A stretch of 64,000 nucleotides of DNA, taken from contig NZ_CP005286.1 in NCBI RefSeq assembly GCF_000819445.1, positions 1,240,001 to 1,304,000 on the forward strand. The letters are read 5' to 3'. Source of the stretch: Corynebacterium humireducens NBRC 106098 = DSM 45392 (GTDB taxonomy: Bacteria > Actinomycetota > Actinomycetes > Mycobacteriales > Mycobacteriaceae). Positions 55,824 through 64,000 of the stretch are shown here, in pieces. The notes under the pieces were generated by a model, which searched no databases, was not told where the DNA came from, and saw only the letters and a list, made by a program, of their open reading frames with translations. The position numbers were made by a program, and so were the translations under genes. Numbering within the stretch: the stretch's first letter is position 1; every line of letters begins with the position of its first letter.

Positions 55824-56374
55824 CGCCGCTGCCGCTGATCAGCCAGCTGCGCTCGCGCCTGGAGTCGGTGCTGCTGGTCCTCGACTCACCGGCCACGGCG
55901 GCGACCCTCGCGCGGGCGCTCGACACCGAGGAGGCTGCCGTGCAGGACCTGCTGCGCACCGTCGCCGCGGAGTTCGACGAGCGTGGCTCCGGCTTCGACC
56001 TGCGCGAGTCGGAGGACGGCTGGCGCCTGTACACCCGGCCGGCGAATGCGCCCGCCGTGGAGCAGTTCCTCCTCGACGGCTCCCAGACCCGGCTCTCCCG
56101 CGCCGCCCTGGAGACCCTGGCGGTGGTGGCCTACCGGCAGCCGGCGACCCGTTCGCAGATCTCCGCCGTGCGCGGCGTCAACGTCGACGGCGTCATGCGC
56201 ACCCTCCAGCTGCGCGGTCTCATCCGGGAGGTGGACGTCGAGCCGGGCACCGGCGCGCACCGCTACGAGACGACCGGACTCTTCCTCGAACTGCTGGGCA
56301 TCGACTCGCTGGACAGGCTCCCGGACCTGGCCCCGCTGCTGCCCGACGTCGAGTCCATCGACGAGGAGTTTTAG
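55820..56374 (+). CDS. scpB: Segregation and condensation protein B
   Basis: The 184-residue protein has two winged-helix domains; SRAALETLAVVAYRQPATRSQISAVRGVNVDGVMRTL is the family hallmark. It binds ScpA in the SMC complex. The GTG at 55820 overlaps the sulfurtransferase stop (GTGA); a GTG at 55808 is also in frame. Confidence 0.93.
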   Translation: MTPLPLISQLRSRLESVLLVLDSPATAATLARALDTEEAAVQDLLRTVAAEFDERGSGFDLRESEDGWRLYTRPANAPAVEQFLLDGSQTRLSRAALETLAVVAYRQPATRSQISAVRGVNVDGVMRTLQLRGLIREVDVEPGTGAHRYETTGLFLELLGIDSLDRLPDLAPLLPDVESIDEEF

Positions 56375-56434
56375 GGGTTCGTCCGCTAAAGTGGAGCGGA
56401 ACCAATTTCATACCCCAGATAGGACACGATTCAC

Positions 56435-57370
56435 GTGACCCCACCCGCTCGCCGTGACGGCACACCGGACAAGGACCAGCAGCCCAGGAAGCTGCGGGCC
56501 TCCGAGATTCCGCTGTCCAACGCCCGTCCCGCCCGCCGTCAGAACGTCTCGCCCGGGCAGCGCCGGGCCTCCGCCCGCTCCGTCGCCGAGAGCCTCGGGG
56601 CCGACTGGCTCTACGAGGGGGACGCCCCCGCCACCGGAGACGGCGTCCGCCTGCAGAAGGTGCTCGCCCAGGCCGGCGTCGCCTCCCGACGTCACGCCGA
56701 GGTCCTCATCGACAAGGGCCGCGTCGAGGTCAACGGGAAGATCGTGACCAAGCAGGGCATGCGCGTCAACCCGAACGTCGACGTCATCCGCGTCGACGGC
56801 GTGCGCATCCACGTCAACGAGGACCTCGAGTACTTCATCCTCAACAAGCCGCGGGGCGTGCTGTCGACCATGTCCGACGACGAGGGCCGCCTGTGCGTCG
56901 GTGACATCGTCGCCGAGAAGATCGCCTCCGGCCAGCGCCTCTTCCACGTCGGCCGCCTCGACTCCGACACCGAGGGCCTGCTGCTGCTCACCAACGACGG
57001 TGAGCTGGCCAACCGCCTCATGCACCCGCGCTACGAGGTCTCCAAGACCTACCTGGCCACCGTGCAGGGCGAGGCCGACCGTCGCCTCATCACCACCCTG
57101 AAGAAGGGCGTCGAGCTGGAGGACGGCCCCGCGAAGGCCGACTACGTGCAGATCATCGACACCCACGAGGGCGAGTCGCTCATCAAGATCGAGCTGCACG
57201 AGGGCCGCAAGCACATCGTGCGCCGCATGCTCAAGGCCGCCGGTTTCCCGGTCCAGCGTCTGGTGCGCACCAAGATCCACACCGTGCAGCTGGGCGAGCA
57301 GAAGCCCGGCTCCCTGCGCGCCCTCAACAACTCCGAACTGACCTCCCTGTTCAAGGCGGTGGAACTGTGA
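56435..57370 (+). CDS. rluB: 23S rRNA pseudouridine synthase RluB-type
   Basis: The 311-residue protein has a basic N-terminal extension (about 1-65), an S4 domain (about 70-120) and a pseudouridine synthase domain with the catalytic Asp in GRLDSDTEGLLLLTNDGEL. It modifies 23S rRNA. A TAAAGT -10 box at 56387-56392 gives a 36-base leader to the GTG. It overlaps cmk. Confidence 0.92.
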   Translation: MTPPARRDGTPDKDQQPRKLRASEIPLSNARPARRQNVSPGQRRASARSVAESLGADWLYEGDAPATGDGVRLQKVLAQAGVASRRHAEVLIDKGRVEVNGKIVTKQGMRVNPNVDVIRVDGVRIHVNEDLEYFILNKPRGVLSTMSDDEGRLCVGDIVAEKIASGQRLFHVGRLDSDTEGLLLLTNDGELANRLMHPRYEVSKTYLATVQGEADRRLITTLKKGVELEDGPAKADYVQIIDTHEGESLIKIELHEGRKHIVRRMLKAAGFPVQRLVRTKIHTVQLGEQKPGSLRALNNSELTSLFKAVEL

Positions 57371-58062
57371 CCCTCAGCAACATGCCCGACGGCGGACTGA
57401 TCCTGGCCGTCGACGGTCCCTCCGGCACCGGCAAGTCGACGACCTGCCGCGCGCTGGCCAAGCGTCTCGACGCCAAGTACGTCGACACCGGCGCCATGTA
57501 CCGCGTCGCCACCCTCGCGGTGCTCCGCGCGGGCGTCGACCCGCAGGACACCGCCGCCGTCATCGAGGCGACCCGTGACCTGCCGCTGTCCGTCAACGAC
57601 GACCCGGACTCCACCGAGGTGCTTCTCGACGGCGAGAACGTGGCCGCCGAGATCCGCGAACGTGAGGTCACGCAGAACGTCTCCGCCGTCTCCGCCGTGC
57701 CCGAGGTCCGGGAGAACCTCGTCGCCCTGCAGCGCCGCCTCGCCGCCGACGCGCACCGCGCCATCGTCGAGGGACGCGACATCGGCACCGTCGTGCTTGC
57801 CGACGCCCCCGCCAAGGCCTACCTCACCGCCTCCGCGGAGGTCCGGGCCCGGCGCCGCTACAACCAGGACCGCTCCGCCGGCCGGGAGGCGGACTTCGCC
57901 ACCGTGCTCGCTGACGTCATCCGCCGTGACGAGCTCGACTCCTCCCGCGCCACCTCGCCCCTGCGCCCCGCCGAGGACGCCCACATCATCGACACCTCCG
58001 AGATGACCCTCGACCAGGTGCTCGAGACCCTCATCAACATCGTGAAGGAGTCAGACCGATGA
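57367..58062 (+). CDS. cmk: Cytidylate kinase
   Basis: The 231-residue kinase phosphorylates CMP and dCMP. It has the P-loop GPSGTGKST (17-25), YVDTGAMYR and [10 protein letters not shown]. The GTG start overlaps the rluB stop (GTGA), and its own stop overlaps der (ATGA). Confidence 0.95.
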   Translation: MTLSNMPDGGLILAVDGPSGTGKSTTCRALAKRLDAKYVDTGAMYRVATLAVLRAGVDPQDTAAVIEATRDLPLSVNDDPDSTEVLLDGENVAAEIREREVTQNVSAVSAVPEVRENLVALQRRLAADAHRAIVEGRDIGTVVLADAPAKAYLTASAEVRARRRYNQDRSAGREADFATVLADVIRRDELDSSRATSPLRPAEDAHIIDTSEMTLDQVLETLINIVKESDR

Positions 58063-59582
58063 CCGAAGAGAACATGCCTGAGGAGCAGGAGACCGAGTTC
58101 GTCTTCCCCGGCGAGCACGACATCGACGAGTCCGAGCTCACCGACGCCGAGCAGTGGTCCGCGGAGGACTTCGACACCGAGGACTTCGACTTCGACGACA
58201 TGACCGAGGAGGAGTGGGCCGCCCTCGAGGCCCGCCTGGGCATCGAGCACCGGGAGCACCTCGAGGAGGAGCTGTGCACCGTCGCCATCGTCGGCCGGCC
58301 CAACGTCGGTAAGTCGACGCTGGTCAACCGCTTCCTGGGGCGTCGTGAAGCAGTCGTCGAGGACTTCCCGGGCGTGACCCGCGACCGCATCTCCTACCTC
58401 GCGGAGTGGGGCGGACGCCGTTACTTCGTGCAGGACACCGGCGGCTGGGACCCCAACGTCAAGGGCATCCACGCCGCCATCGCGCGGCAGGCCGAGGTCG
58501 CGATGGAGACTGCCGACGTCGTCGTCATGGTCGTCGACACCAAGGTCGGAATCACCGAGACCGACGCCGTCATGGCCAAGCGCCTGCAGAAGTCGAAGGT
58601 CCCCGTGATCCTCGTGGCGAACAAGTTCGACTCGGACTCCATGTACGCCGACATGGCGGAGTTCTACGCCCTCGGCCTCGGCGACCCGTGGCCGGTGTCC
58701 GCACTCCACGGCCGCGGCGGCGCCGACGTCCTCGACGAGGTGCTGCGTCTGTTTCCGCAGAAGCCGCGCGCCACCTCGATCACGGAGGGGCCGCGCCGTG
58801 TGGCGCTCGTCGGCAAGCCGAACGTGGGCAAGTCCTCCCTGCTGAACAAGGTGTCCAAGGAGGAGCGCTCCGTCGTCGACAACGTGCCCGGCACCACCGT
58901 CGACCCGGTCGACTCCCTGGTCCAGCTGGACCAGAAGCTGTGGCGCTTCGTCGACACCGCCGGTCTGCGCAAGAAGGTGAAGACGGCGCAGGGCCACGAG
59001 TTCTACGCCTCCCTGCGCACCCGCGCCGCGATCGACGCCTCCGAGGTCTGCGTCATGCTCATCGACGCCTCCGAGCCGATCTCCGAGCAGGACCAGCGCG
59101 TCCTGTCGATGGTGCTCGAGTCCGGCAAGGCCCTGGTCATCGCGTTCAACAAGTGGGACCTCATGGACGAGGACCGCCGCGACGAACTCGACCGCGAGAT
59201 CGACCAGCAGCTCACCCACCTCCCGTGGGTGACCCGCATCAACATCTCCGCGAAGACGGGCCGCGCCCTGCAGCGCCTCGAGCCCGCCATGATCGAGGCC
59301 CTCGAGAGCTGGGACAAGCGCATCTCCACCGGCCAGCTCAACAACTGGCTGCGTGAGGCCATCGCCGCGAACCCGCCGCCGATGAAGGCCGGCCGCCTGC
59401 CGCGCGTCCTGTTCGCCACCCAGGCGTCGACCCGCCCGCCGGTCATCGTGCTGTTCACCACCGGCTTCCTAGACGCCGGCTACCGCCGTTACCTGGAGCG
59501 CAAGTTCCGTGAGCGTTTCGGCTTCCACGGCTCCCCGGTGCGCATCGCCGTGCGCGTGCGGGAGCGCCGCACCCGAAAGTAG
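58059..59582 (+). CDS. der: Ribosome-assembly GTPase Der
   Basis: The 507-residue protein has two consecutive GTPase domains (GRPNVGKST near 79 and GKPNVGKSS near 252) and a C-terminal KH-like domain. It acts in 50S maturation. An acidic N-terminal extension of about 65 residues ([20 protein letters not shown]..., rich in Glu and Asp) is not part of the core fold and is typical of actinobacterial members. Confidence 0.95.
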   Translation: MTEENMPEEQETEFVFPGEHDIDESELTDAEQWSAEDFDTEDFDFDDMTEEEWAALEARLGIEHREHLEEELCTVAIVGRPNVGKSTLVNRFLGRREAVVEDFPGVTRDRISYLAEWGGRRYFVQDTGGWDPNVKGIHAAIARQAEVAMETADVVVMVVDTKVGITETDAVMAKRLQKSKVPVILVANKFDSDSMYADMAEFYALGLGDPWPVSALHGRGGADVLDEVLRLFPQKPRATSITEGPRRVALVGKPNVGKSSLLNKVSKEERSVVDNVPGTTVDPVDSLVQLDQKLWRFVDTAGLRKKVKTAQGHEFYASLRTRAAIDASEVCVMLIDASEPISEQDQRVLSMVLESGKALVIAFNKWDLMDEDRRDELDREIDQQLTHLPWVTRINISAKTGRALQRLEPAMIEALESWDKRISTGQLNNWLREAIAANPPPMKAGRLPRVLFATQASTRPPVIVLFTTGFLDAGYRRYLERKFRERFGFHGSPVRIAVRVRERRTRK

Positions 59583-59584
59583 GG

Positions 59585-59596
59585 TTTCCGCGGAAA
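59585..59596. promoter_or_regulatory. Perfect palindrome over the lipoprotein promoter -35
   Basis: TTTCCGCGGAAA is a 12-base perfect palindrome that ends exactly 17 bases before the TAGACT -10 box of the following gene. It is a good candidate repressor site; the regulator is unknown. Confidence 0.4.
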
Positions 59597-59625
59597 ACAA
59601 GGACGCGGCGGAATAGACTCAGGTC

Positions 59626-60594
59626 ATGAGCCTCTTCCGCCGCGTCCTCGCCGTTCCGGCGGTTGCCGTGCTGCTCGTCTCCTGCACCCCCGGGGACGGT
59701 GGGGAGGTGGTGGTCACCGAGGTGGTGACGGTGACGGACCAGGGACCCGCCCCGACCACCGGCGCAGATCCGACACCGGACCCGGTGACCGGGAAAGCCC
59801 GCGACTCCGTCCCGGGGGCGTTGTACCGGGAGGTGTCCGCAGAGCCCTTCCTCCGCGACCGGGGACACTCCCTGTCCTCCTCCGACGGGGTCACCGAGTG
59901 CGACGTGTGGCCCGCCCCCGGCGGGAGGGGCGGGAGCCTCGATCCGCGGAGCGGGGAGTGCTACTCCTGGAGCCTCGGCCGTGACTACGAGTCGCTCATC
60001 GTCTTCTCGCAGTCCGGGGACGGGCAGTTCTCCCACGACACGAGCCCCTCGAGGCCCCAGCGGTGGGGCAACAGCTACCACCGGCTGGAACCCGGCGAGC
60101 TGGTCCGCTTCGGCCCCCTCACCTGCGTGAGCCCCCGCCACAACTCACTGGCGTGCTTCGACGCCTACGGGTCCGAGGGGTTCGAGCTGGCCGACGAGAA
60201 CTACCGCCGGTTCGACTGGGACCTGCCCGTGGACATCCTCACCCACCGCGACGGGACCCGCGAGATCATCGGCGAACTGATGCGGCTGGACTTCGACAAC
60301 GGCGGCCACGTCTTCTGCGACCACAACGGGAACTACGTCAACTGCGGCGGGGCCCGAGGCCTGGACTTCCCTCCCCGGTCGAACTCCGTGACCTTCCTGC
60401 GTGGCCAGGTGGACAGCGACGGACCCGGTGACATGGGGGAGTTCCAGTCCCAGGCGCAGGGGGCGGGGAAGGGCCAGTTCCTGTTCGAGGGGCTGTGGGT
60501 GGAGAACACCGGCACCCGGGCGATCTTCACCACCCCGGAGGGCCGGAACTTCTGGGTCGGCATCGACGGCTTCGGCGACGGCCGGGGAGACTAG
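59626..60594 (+). CDS. Secreted lipoprotein, paralogue 1 of a tandem pair
   Basis: The 322-residue protein has a signal peptide with lipobox LVSC (Cys20), then a valine/threonine-rich GEVVVTEVVTVTD linker. The extracytoplasmic domain contains paired cysteines (VTECDVW, GECYSW, LTCVS, LACFD, VFCDHNGNYVNCGG) and ends GRNFWVGIDGFGDG. It is clearly related to the following gene. No known enzyme or binding motif was recognised. TAGACT six bases before the ATG implies a leaderless start. Confidence 0.6.
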   Translation: MSLFRRVLAVPAVAVLLVSCTPGDGGEVVVTEVVTVTDQGPAPTTGADPTPDPVTGKARDSVPGALYREVSAEPFLRDRGHSLSSSDGVTECDVWPAPGGRGGSLDPRSGECYSWSLGRDYESLIVFSQSGDGQFSHDTSPSRPQRWGNSYHRLEPGELVRFGPLTCVSPRHNSLACFDAYGSEGFELADENYRRFDWDLPVDILTHRDGTREIIGELMRLDFDNGGHVFCDHNGNYVNCGGARGLDFPPRSNSVTFLRGQVDSDGPGDMGEFQSQAQGAGKGQFLFEGLWVENTGTRAIFTTPEGRNFWVGIDGFGDGRGD

Positions 60595-60604
60595 GCTCAG
60601 GAGA

Positions 60605-61588
60605 ATGAGGTTGCGTACATCGGTGGTGGGAGTCCTGGCCGCGGGAGCCCTGTTCCTGGCGGGCTGTGCACAGGAGGGCGAGCGAGAGGTCGTGGTGGTC
60701 ACCGAGGTGGTCACCGAGTAGGCTGAGAGCACCGTGCCCGAGTCCACGCCCGAGTCGACGCCGCGCGGGGCACCGCCGGCTGCACCGCGGTTCACGCTCG
60801 TGCGCGATCACCGGCCGTTCACCGACGGCTCGGACACGTATCTCTTCCGGACCGTCAGCGGTGACATCACCTGCCAGATGCTCGACGACGCTGCCGCTCC
60901 CGCCTACGGGTGGGTGGGCGGCTGCGTGAACGGGCGGGTGGACGCTCCGCGGGGTGCGACCGTCATGTTCTCGACGGACAGTGGGTCGTCGGTCTGGGAG
61001 CTGCCGGACGGGGGCTACCCCGGCTTCTTCTTCGGCAGCAACGGGGCACCTGTCCTGCAGCCCGGCGAGGTGCTCGACCGGGGAGCCGCCGCCTGTTTCG
61101 CCCCGGATGAGGACTCCCTCGGGTGCGTCAACCTGCGCGACCAGGAGGGCTTCCTCATCTCCGGTCCGGACGTGCGCCGCTTCGGGGCGGGCGACTACCC
61201 GGAGATCTTCGGCCGCGACGGCGTGATGGACGTCATCGCCCCGTACGTCCGCCTCCAGTTCACCAACGGAGGCTCGGTGATCTGCTACGAGTCGCGCAAC
61301 GACGGTCTGTACACGTGCGGCGACGCCCTCGACCTCGACTTCCCCCTCATGGACGGGGTCGACATGCAGTCCAACGCCGTGTTCTTCGACGTCAGCGGCG
61401 CCACGCCCGTCATCCACGGCCACAACGCGTCGAACGTCGGCCAGGCGGGGGAGAACGCGCAGACCGTCACCCGCGGCACCTACGCCCACTACGGGCACCT
61501 CATCGACCACGACGGGAGTCGGGCGACGTTCACCACGCCGCAGGGCGGCACGTTCTGGGTGGGCGTCGACGGGTTCGGCGTGGGCTAA
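60605..61588 (+). pseudogene. Secreted lipoprotein, paralogue 2, split by an in-frame amber codon
   Basis: Read through, this is a 327-residue lipoprotein parallel to the gene before it. It has lipobox LAGC (Cys21), EVVVVTEVVTE linker, a cysteine-rich domain (ITCQM, GCVNG, AACFAPDEDSLGCVN, VICYESRNDGLYTCGD) and the same end, GTFWVGVDGFGVG. A single TAG at 60719-60721 separates the 38-residue signal-peptide part from the body; both parts stay in the same frame. A GTG at 60734 could restart translation, but the product would lack a signal peptide. The rest of the frame is intact, which suggests a recent mutation, a sequencing error or read-through. Confidence 0.6.
60719..60736 (+). other. Amber codon inside a -10-like hexamer before an internal GTG
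   Basis: The stop codon is the first half of TAGGCT (60719-60724), identical to the -10 box of the gene itself (60592-60597). A GTG start follows nine bases later. The change that made the stop may also have improved an internal promoter. Confidence 0.4.
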
Positions 61589-62364
61589 CGCTCCAGCACG
61601 AACGCGTCCGTGCGGTAGGGGACCGGCAGCAGCTGCCCCTCCTGGAACTCCAGCCGGTCGAAGAGGTACCAGCGCAGGTTCTCCGTCATGCGTTCCCGCA
61701 CGGCCGGGCCCGACTTCAGCCAGTAGGAGCGGGTGGCCATGAGGTCGAAGAGCTGGCCGGTGCGCAGGTGCTGCACCCAGCCGGTGCGCAGTTCCCGGGT
61801 GATCCGCCACGGTGCGTGCACCGCCGGGAGGAAGCCGGGGCGCTGGATGTCGCCTGAGTGCATGATGCGGGCCAGCCGCAGGATCCACGGGTGAGAGACG
61901 TCGAGGTTGTTCCACACCAGCACCACCCGCCCGCCGGGGCGCACCACCCGGTCGAGCTCCCGGCAGGCCTCGGCGGCGTCGACCCAGTGCCAGGTCTGGG
62001 CGCAGGTGACGGCGTCGACGCTGCCCTCCCGCAGCGCGGTCGCCTCGGCGGTGGCCCGCCACACGGGGACGTCGAGGCGGGAGCGCAGCACACGCACCAT
62101 GTCGGCCGACGGGTCGGAGGCCAGCACGTCATGGCCCGCGGCGACGAGCGCGGCGGTGAGTTTGCCGGTGCCGGCGCCGAGGTCGGCGACGGTCCGGTGG
62201 GCGTCGAGAAGCTCGAGGACCGCGGGCGGGTAGCCGGGCCGGACGTCGTCGTAGGTGTCCGCGCCCGTGCGGAAGGCCCAGGCGGACTCCCGCCGGTGGG
62301 CGGCGTCGGCGAACTCCGGGGTGTCCTTTGTGGAGGCCTTGCGGAAGGCGGGGGAAACTGTCAC
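61585..62364 (-). CDS. Class I SAM-dependent methyltransferase
   Basis: The 259-residue protein has the AdoMet loop VADLGAGTGKLTAAL, the following LASDPSADMVRVL acidic turn, CAQTWHWVDA and VVRPGGRVVLVWNN. It resembles small-molecule methyltransferases of the UbiE/Methyltransf_11 group; the substrate is unknown. The GTG start is seven bases after TATCTT on the minus strand, so it is leaderless. Its stop overlaps the lipoprotein-like gene by four bases, tail to tail. Confidence 0.82.
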   Translation of the reverse strand: MTVSPAFRKASTKDTPEFADAAHRRESAWAFRTGADTYDDVRPGYPPAVLELLDAHRTVADLGAGTGKLTAALVAAGHDVLASDPSADMVRVLRSRLDVPVWRATAEATALREGSVDAVTCAQTWHWVDAAEACRELDRVVRPGGRVVLVWNNLDVSHPWILRLARIMHSGDIQRPGFLPAVHAPWRITRELRTGWVQHLRTGQLFDLMATRSYWLKSGPAVRERMTENLRWYLFDRLEFQEGQLLPVPYRTDAFVLER

Positions 62365-62370
62365 GACAAG

Positions 62371-62377
62371 TAAGATA
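62371..62377. promoter_or_regulatory. Overlapping divergent -10 boxes
   Basis: The seven bases TAAGATA read TAAGAT on the plus strand (for the ATG at 62385) and TATCTT on the minus strand (for the GTG at 62364). Both genes would be leaderless, with only 20 bases between their start codons, so RNA polymerase can open only one promoter at a time. Confidence 0.6.
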
Positions 62378-62384
62378 GCGGATC

Positions 62385-63833
62385 ATGACACGACTTCCTG
62401 CGGCCGATGACCCGCGTTGGCTGCCCAAGACCGTGTTGTCCCGTTGGCGCTGGACTGTGCCCGCGGGCGTCCTCATGGCGGTCAGCTTCCTGTCCAACGG
62501 TCTGTCCCCCGTGATCATCGGCCGGGCCATCGACGAGGCGGTCGCGGACCTCGACCTCCGCCGTCTGCTCACCTGGATCGGCGTGCTGGCCGGGACCTTC
62601 GCGGCGGGCATGGTGGCCAGCTGGTTCGGCCGGCGTCTGCTCAACCGCTCGATCCTGGTCATCGGGCACGACCTGCGCATGGAGGTCACCGACCGCATCC
62701 AGCATCCCCGCGGCGTCGGCGGGCGGCGCCGCACGGCGGGGGAACTGCTGTCGGTCGCGTCCTCCGACACCCAGCGTGTCGCGGACGCCGTCATCATGGT
62801 CGTCTTCCCCGTCGCCGAGGTGGCGTCGGTGCTCTACGTGGGCGTCATGATGCTGACGATCAGCGTGCCGCTGGGGGTGGCGGTGCTCATCGGCGGTCCG
62901 CTGCTCGTGTGGATCGCGCTGCTGGCCGCCGGGCCGCTGCGCCGCCGCTCGGGCAGGCGGCAGGCGGCCCTCGCACGGGCGGCCGCGACGGCCACCGACG
63001 TGGTACAGGGGCTGCGGATCATCAAGGGGCTCGGCGCGGTGGACACCGTGCGCGGCCGCTACACCGACGTCTCCCACGACGCCTACCGACGCACCGTCGA
63101 CGCCAACCTCGCCCAGGCCCGCCTCAACGCCGTCACCGAGATCTCCGGCGCGCTCTACGTCATCGCCGTGGCCGTCGCCGCGGCGTGGCTGGCGCTGCAG
63201 GGGCGGATGAGCATCGGTGAGCTCATCACCGCGATCGGCCTGACGCAGTTCGTCATCATGCCGATGACGATGCTGGGCCGGAACATCGCCTCCCGGTGGG
63301 CGGCCGCCCAGGCCTCCGCCGCCCGCATCCGCGAGGTGCTCTCCGCGCCCTTCGCCCTCGACGAGGAGCGCACCACCGTCCCGGACCTGCCGCCGGGCCT
63401 GACGGTGGTCACGGATTCCGCGCCCGGGGAGAGGATCATCCTCGCTCCGCGGGACCGGGTGATCGTCGCCCCGCGGTCGGCGGACCTGTTCGACGGTTCC
63501 GTGCTGGACAACGTCCACCCCGATCCCGCCCGGGCCCGGGCCGCCCTCCACTGCGCGGCGGTGGAGGACATCCCCGGGGGACCGGAGCGTGAGGTGGGGG
63601 AGAACGGACGCAATCTCTCCGGCGGGCAGCGGCAGCGCGTGGCCCTGGCACGCGCCCTCGCCGCCGACGCGGAGGTGCTCGTGCTGCACGACCCGACCAC
63701 GGCCGTCGACTCGGTGACCGAGGCCCGGATCAGCGAGCGTGTCGCCACCAGCCGGCGGGGGCGGACCACCGTCATCTACACCGACGCCCCGGCCTGGAAG
63801 GCCGTCGCCGACCGTGTGCAGGAGGTGCTCTGA
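62385..63833 (+). CDS. ABC exporter half with degenerate ATPase domain
   Basis: The 482-residue protein has six transmembrane helices (about 20-300) of the type IV exporter fold and a shortened nucleotide-binding domain (about 320-482). Walker A is absent: the segment between about 330 and 370 (GLTVVTDSAPGERIILAPRDRVIVAPRSADLFDG) replaces it. The signature LSGGQRQRVALARAL is intact near 410, and the Walker B line reads LVLHDPTTAVD, with the usual Asp-Glu changed to His-Asp. It can therefore work only with a second, competent half, presumably the next gene, which overlaps its stop by TGATG. Confidence 0.82.
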   Translation: MTRLPAADDPRWLPKTVLSRWRWTVPAGVLMAVSFLSNGLSPVIIGRAIDEAVADLDLRRLLTWIGVLAGTFAAGMVASWFGRRLLNRSILVIGHDLRMEVTDRIQHPRGVGGRRRTAGELLSVASSDTQRVADAVIMVVFPVAEVASVLYVGVMMLTISVPLGVAVLIGGPLLVWIALLAAGPLRRRSGRRQAALARAAATATDVVQGLRIIKGLGAVDTVRGRYTDVSHDAYRRTVDANLAQARLNAVTEISGALYVIAVAVAAAWLALQGRMSIGELITAIGLTQFVIMPMTMLGRNIASRWAAAQASAARIREVLSAPFALDEERTTVPDLPPGLTVVTDSAPGERIILAPRDRVIVAPRSADLFDGSVLDNVHPDPARARAALHCAAVEDIPGGPEREVGENGRNLSGGQRQRVALARALAADAEVLVLHDPTTAVDSVTEARISERVATSRRGRTTVIYTDAPAWKAVADRVQEVL

Positions 63834-64000
63834 TGCGTTTCCCCCTCGCGGATCTCCCGCAGGTCCGGCGTGAGGTCGGCCGGCAGATCGCCCGGGTGCC
63901 CGGCGCGCGTCGCCAGGCGGTGACCGCCCTGCTCCTGCTCAGCCTGGGGGCGGCGGCGACGGTCGCGGTGCCCTGGCAGCTGGGCCGGATCGTCGACACC
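63833..64000 (+). CDS. ABC exporter partner subunit, N-terminal part
   Basis: The gene runs off the right edge; 56 codons are visible. They encode a basic N-terminus (RREVGRQIARVPGARRQAV) followed by the first hydrophobic helix (TALLLLSLGAAATVAVPWQLGRIVDT), typical of the start of an ABC exporter membrane domain. ATG overlaps the previous stop. It probably supplies the ATPase activity missing from its neighbour. Confidence 0.7.
   Translation, partial: MRFPLADLPQVRREVGRQIARVPGARRQAVTALLLLSLGAAATVAVPWQLGRIVDT

Overview
The window is chromosomal DNA from a high-GC Corynebacterium. The evidence is a complete arginine cluster in the order argCJBDFRGH, a steA-steB pair with recN, nadK and tlyA, an orphan ParA (PldP) leading into scpA and scpB, a tRNA-free rRNA spacer, and very frequent leaderless gene starts (a TANNNT-like -10 box followed 6-9 bases later by ATG or GTG). 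No species is assigned.

Layout. 1-9500: a HelD-type helicase, a DoxX-like membrane protein, a metallo-hydrolase, uvrA and two membrane proteins. 9580-12950: a serine-hydrolase lipoprotein, the translation operon infC-rpmI-rplT behind a long leader with an attenuator-like hairpin, and an AbiEi-like protein. 13000-18600: a TrmH-type methyltransferase, pheS-pheT, a small secreted protein and a four-helix membrane protein. 18600-27214: argCJBDFRGH with a leaderless promoter in front of argC and a palindrome in front of argG. 27262-30800: an envelope operon (anchored binding-protein-like protein, lipoprotein with binding-protein and VWA domains, XpaC-like membrane protein) running into a Trm112-like gene. 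30836-38080: tyrS, then one rRNA operon (16S, 23S, 5S) with promoter, boxA-like sequences and long processing stems.

38100-47520: an arginine-rich TPR protein, a HAD phosphatase, a 52-residue protein, tlyA, nadK, recN, steA, steB, a Nudix hydrolase and xerD. 47468-49100: an ABC-F protein on the minus strand behind a leaderless six-codon upstream ORF (MHLYFL) and a mutually exclusive hairpin system. 49228-59582: pldP, scpA, then an apparently inserted biotin module (POT-family transporter divergent from bioA-bioD, with three near-identical palindromes), a GNAT acetyltransferase, a sulfurtransferase, scpB, rluB, cmk and der. 59600-64000: two tandem paralogous lipoprotein genes, the second split by one in-frame amber codon, a methyltransferase, and an ABC exporter half with a degenerate ATPase domain followed by the start of its partner.

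The most notable points are the MsrD-leader-like uORF before the ABC-F gene, the BioQ-like boxes that tie a peptide-family transporter to biotin synthesis, the AUC start codon of infC, the binding-protein/VWA/XpaC operon, the amber-split lipoprotein whose stop codon lies in a -10-like sequence, and two divergent leaderless genes whose -10 boxes overlap on opposite strands.
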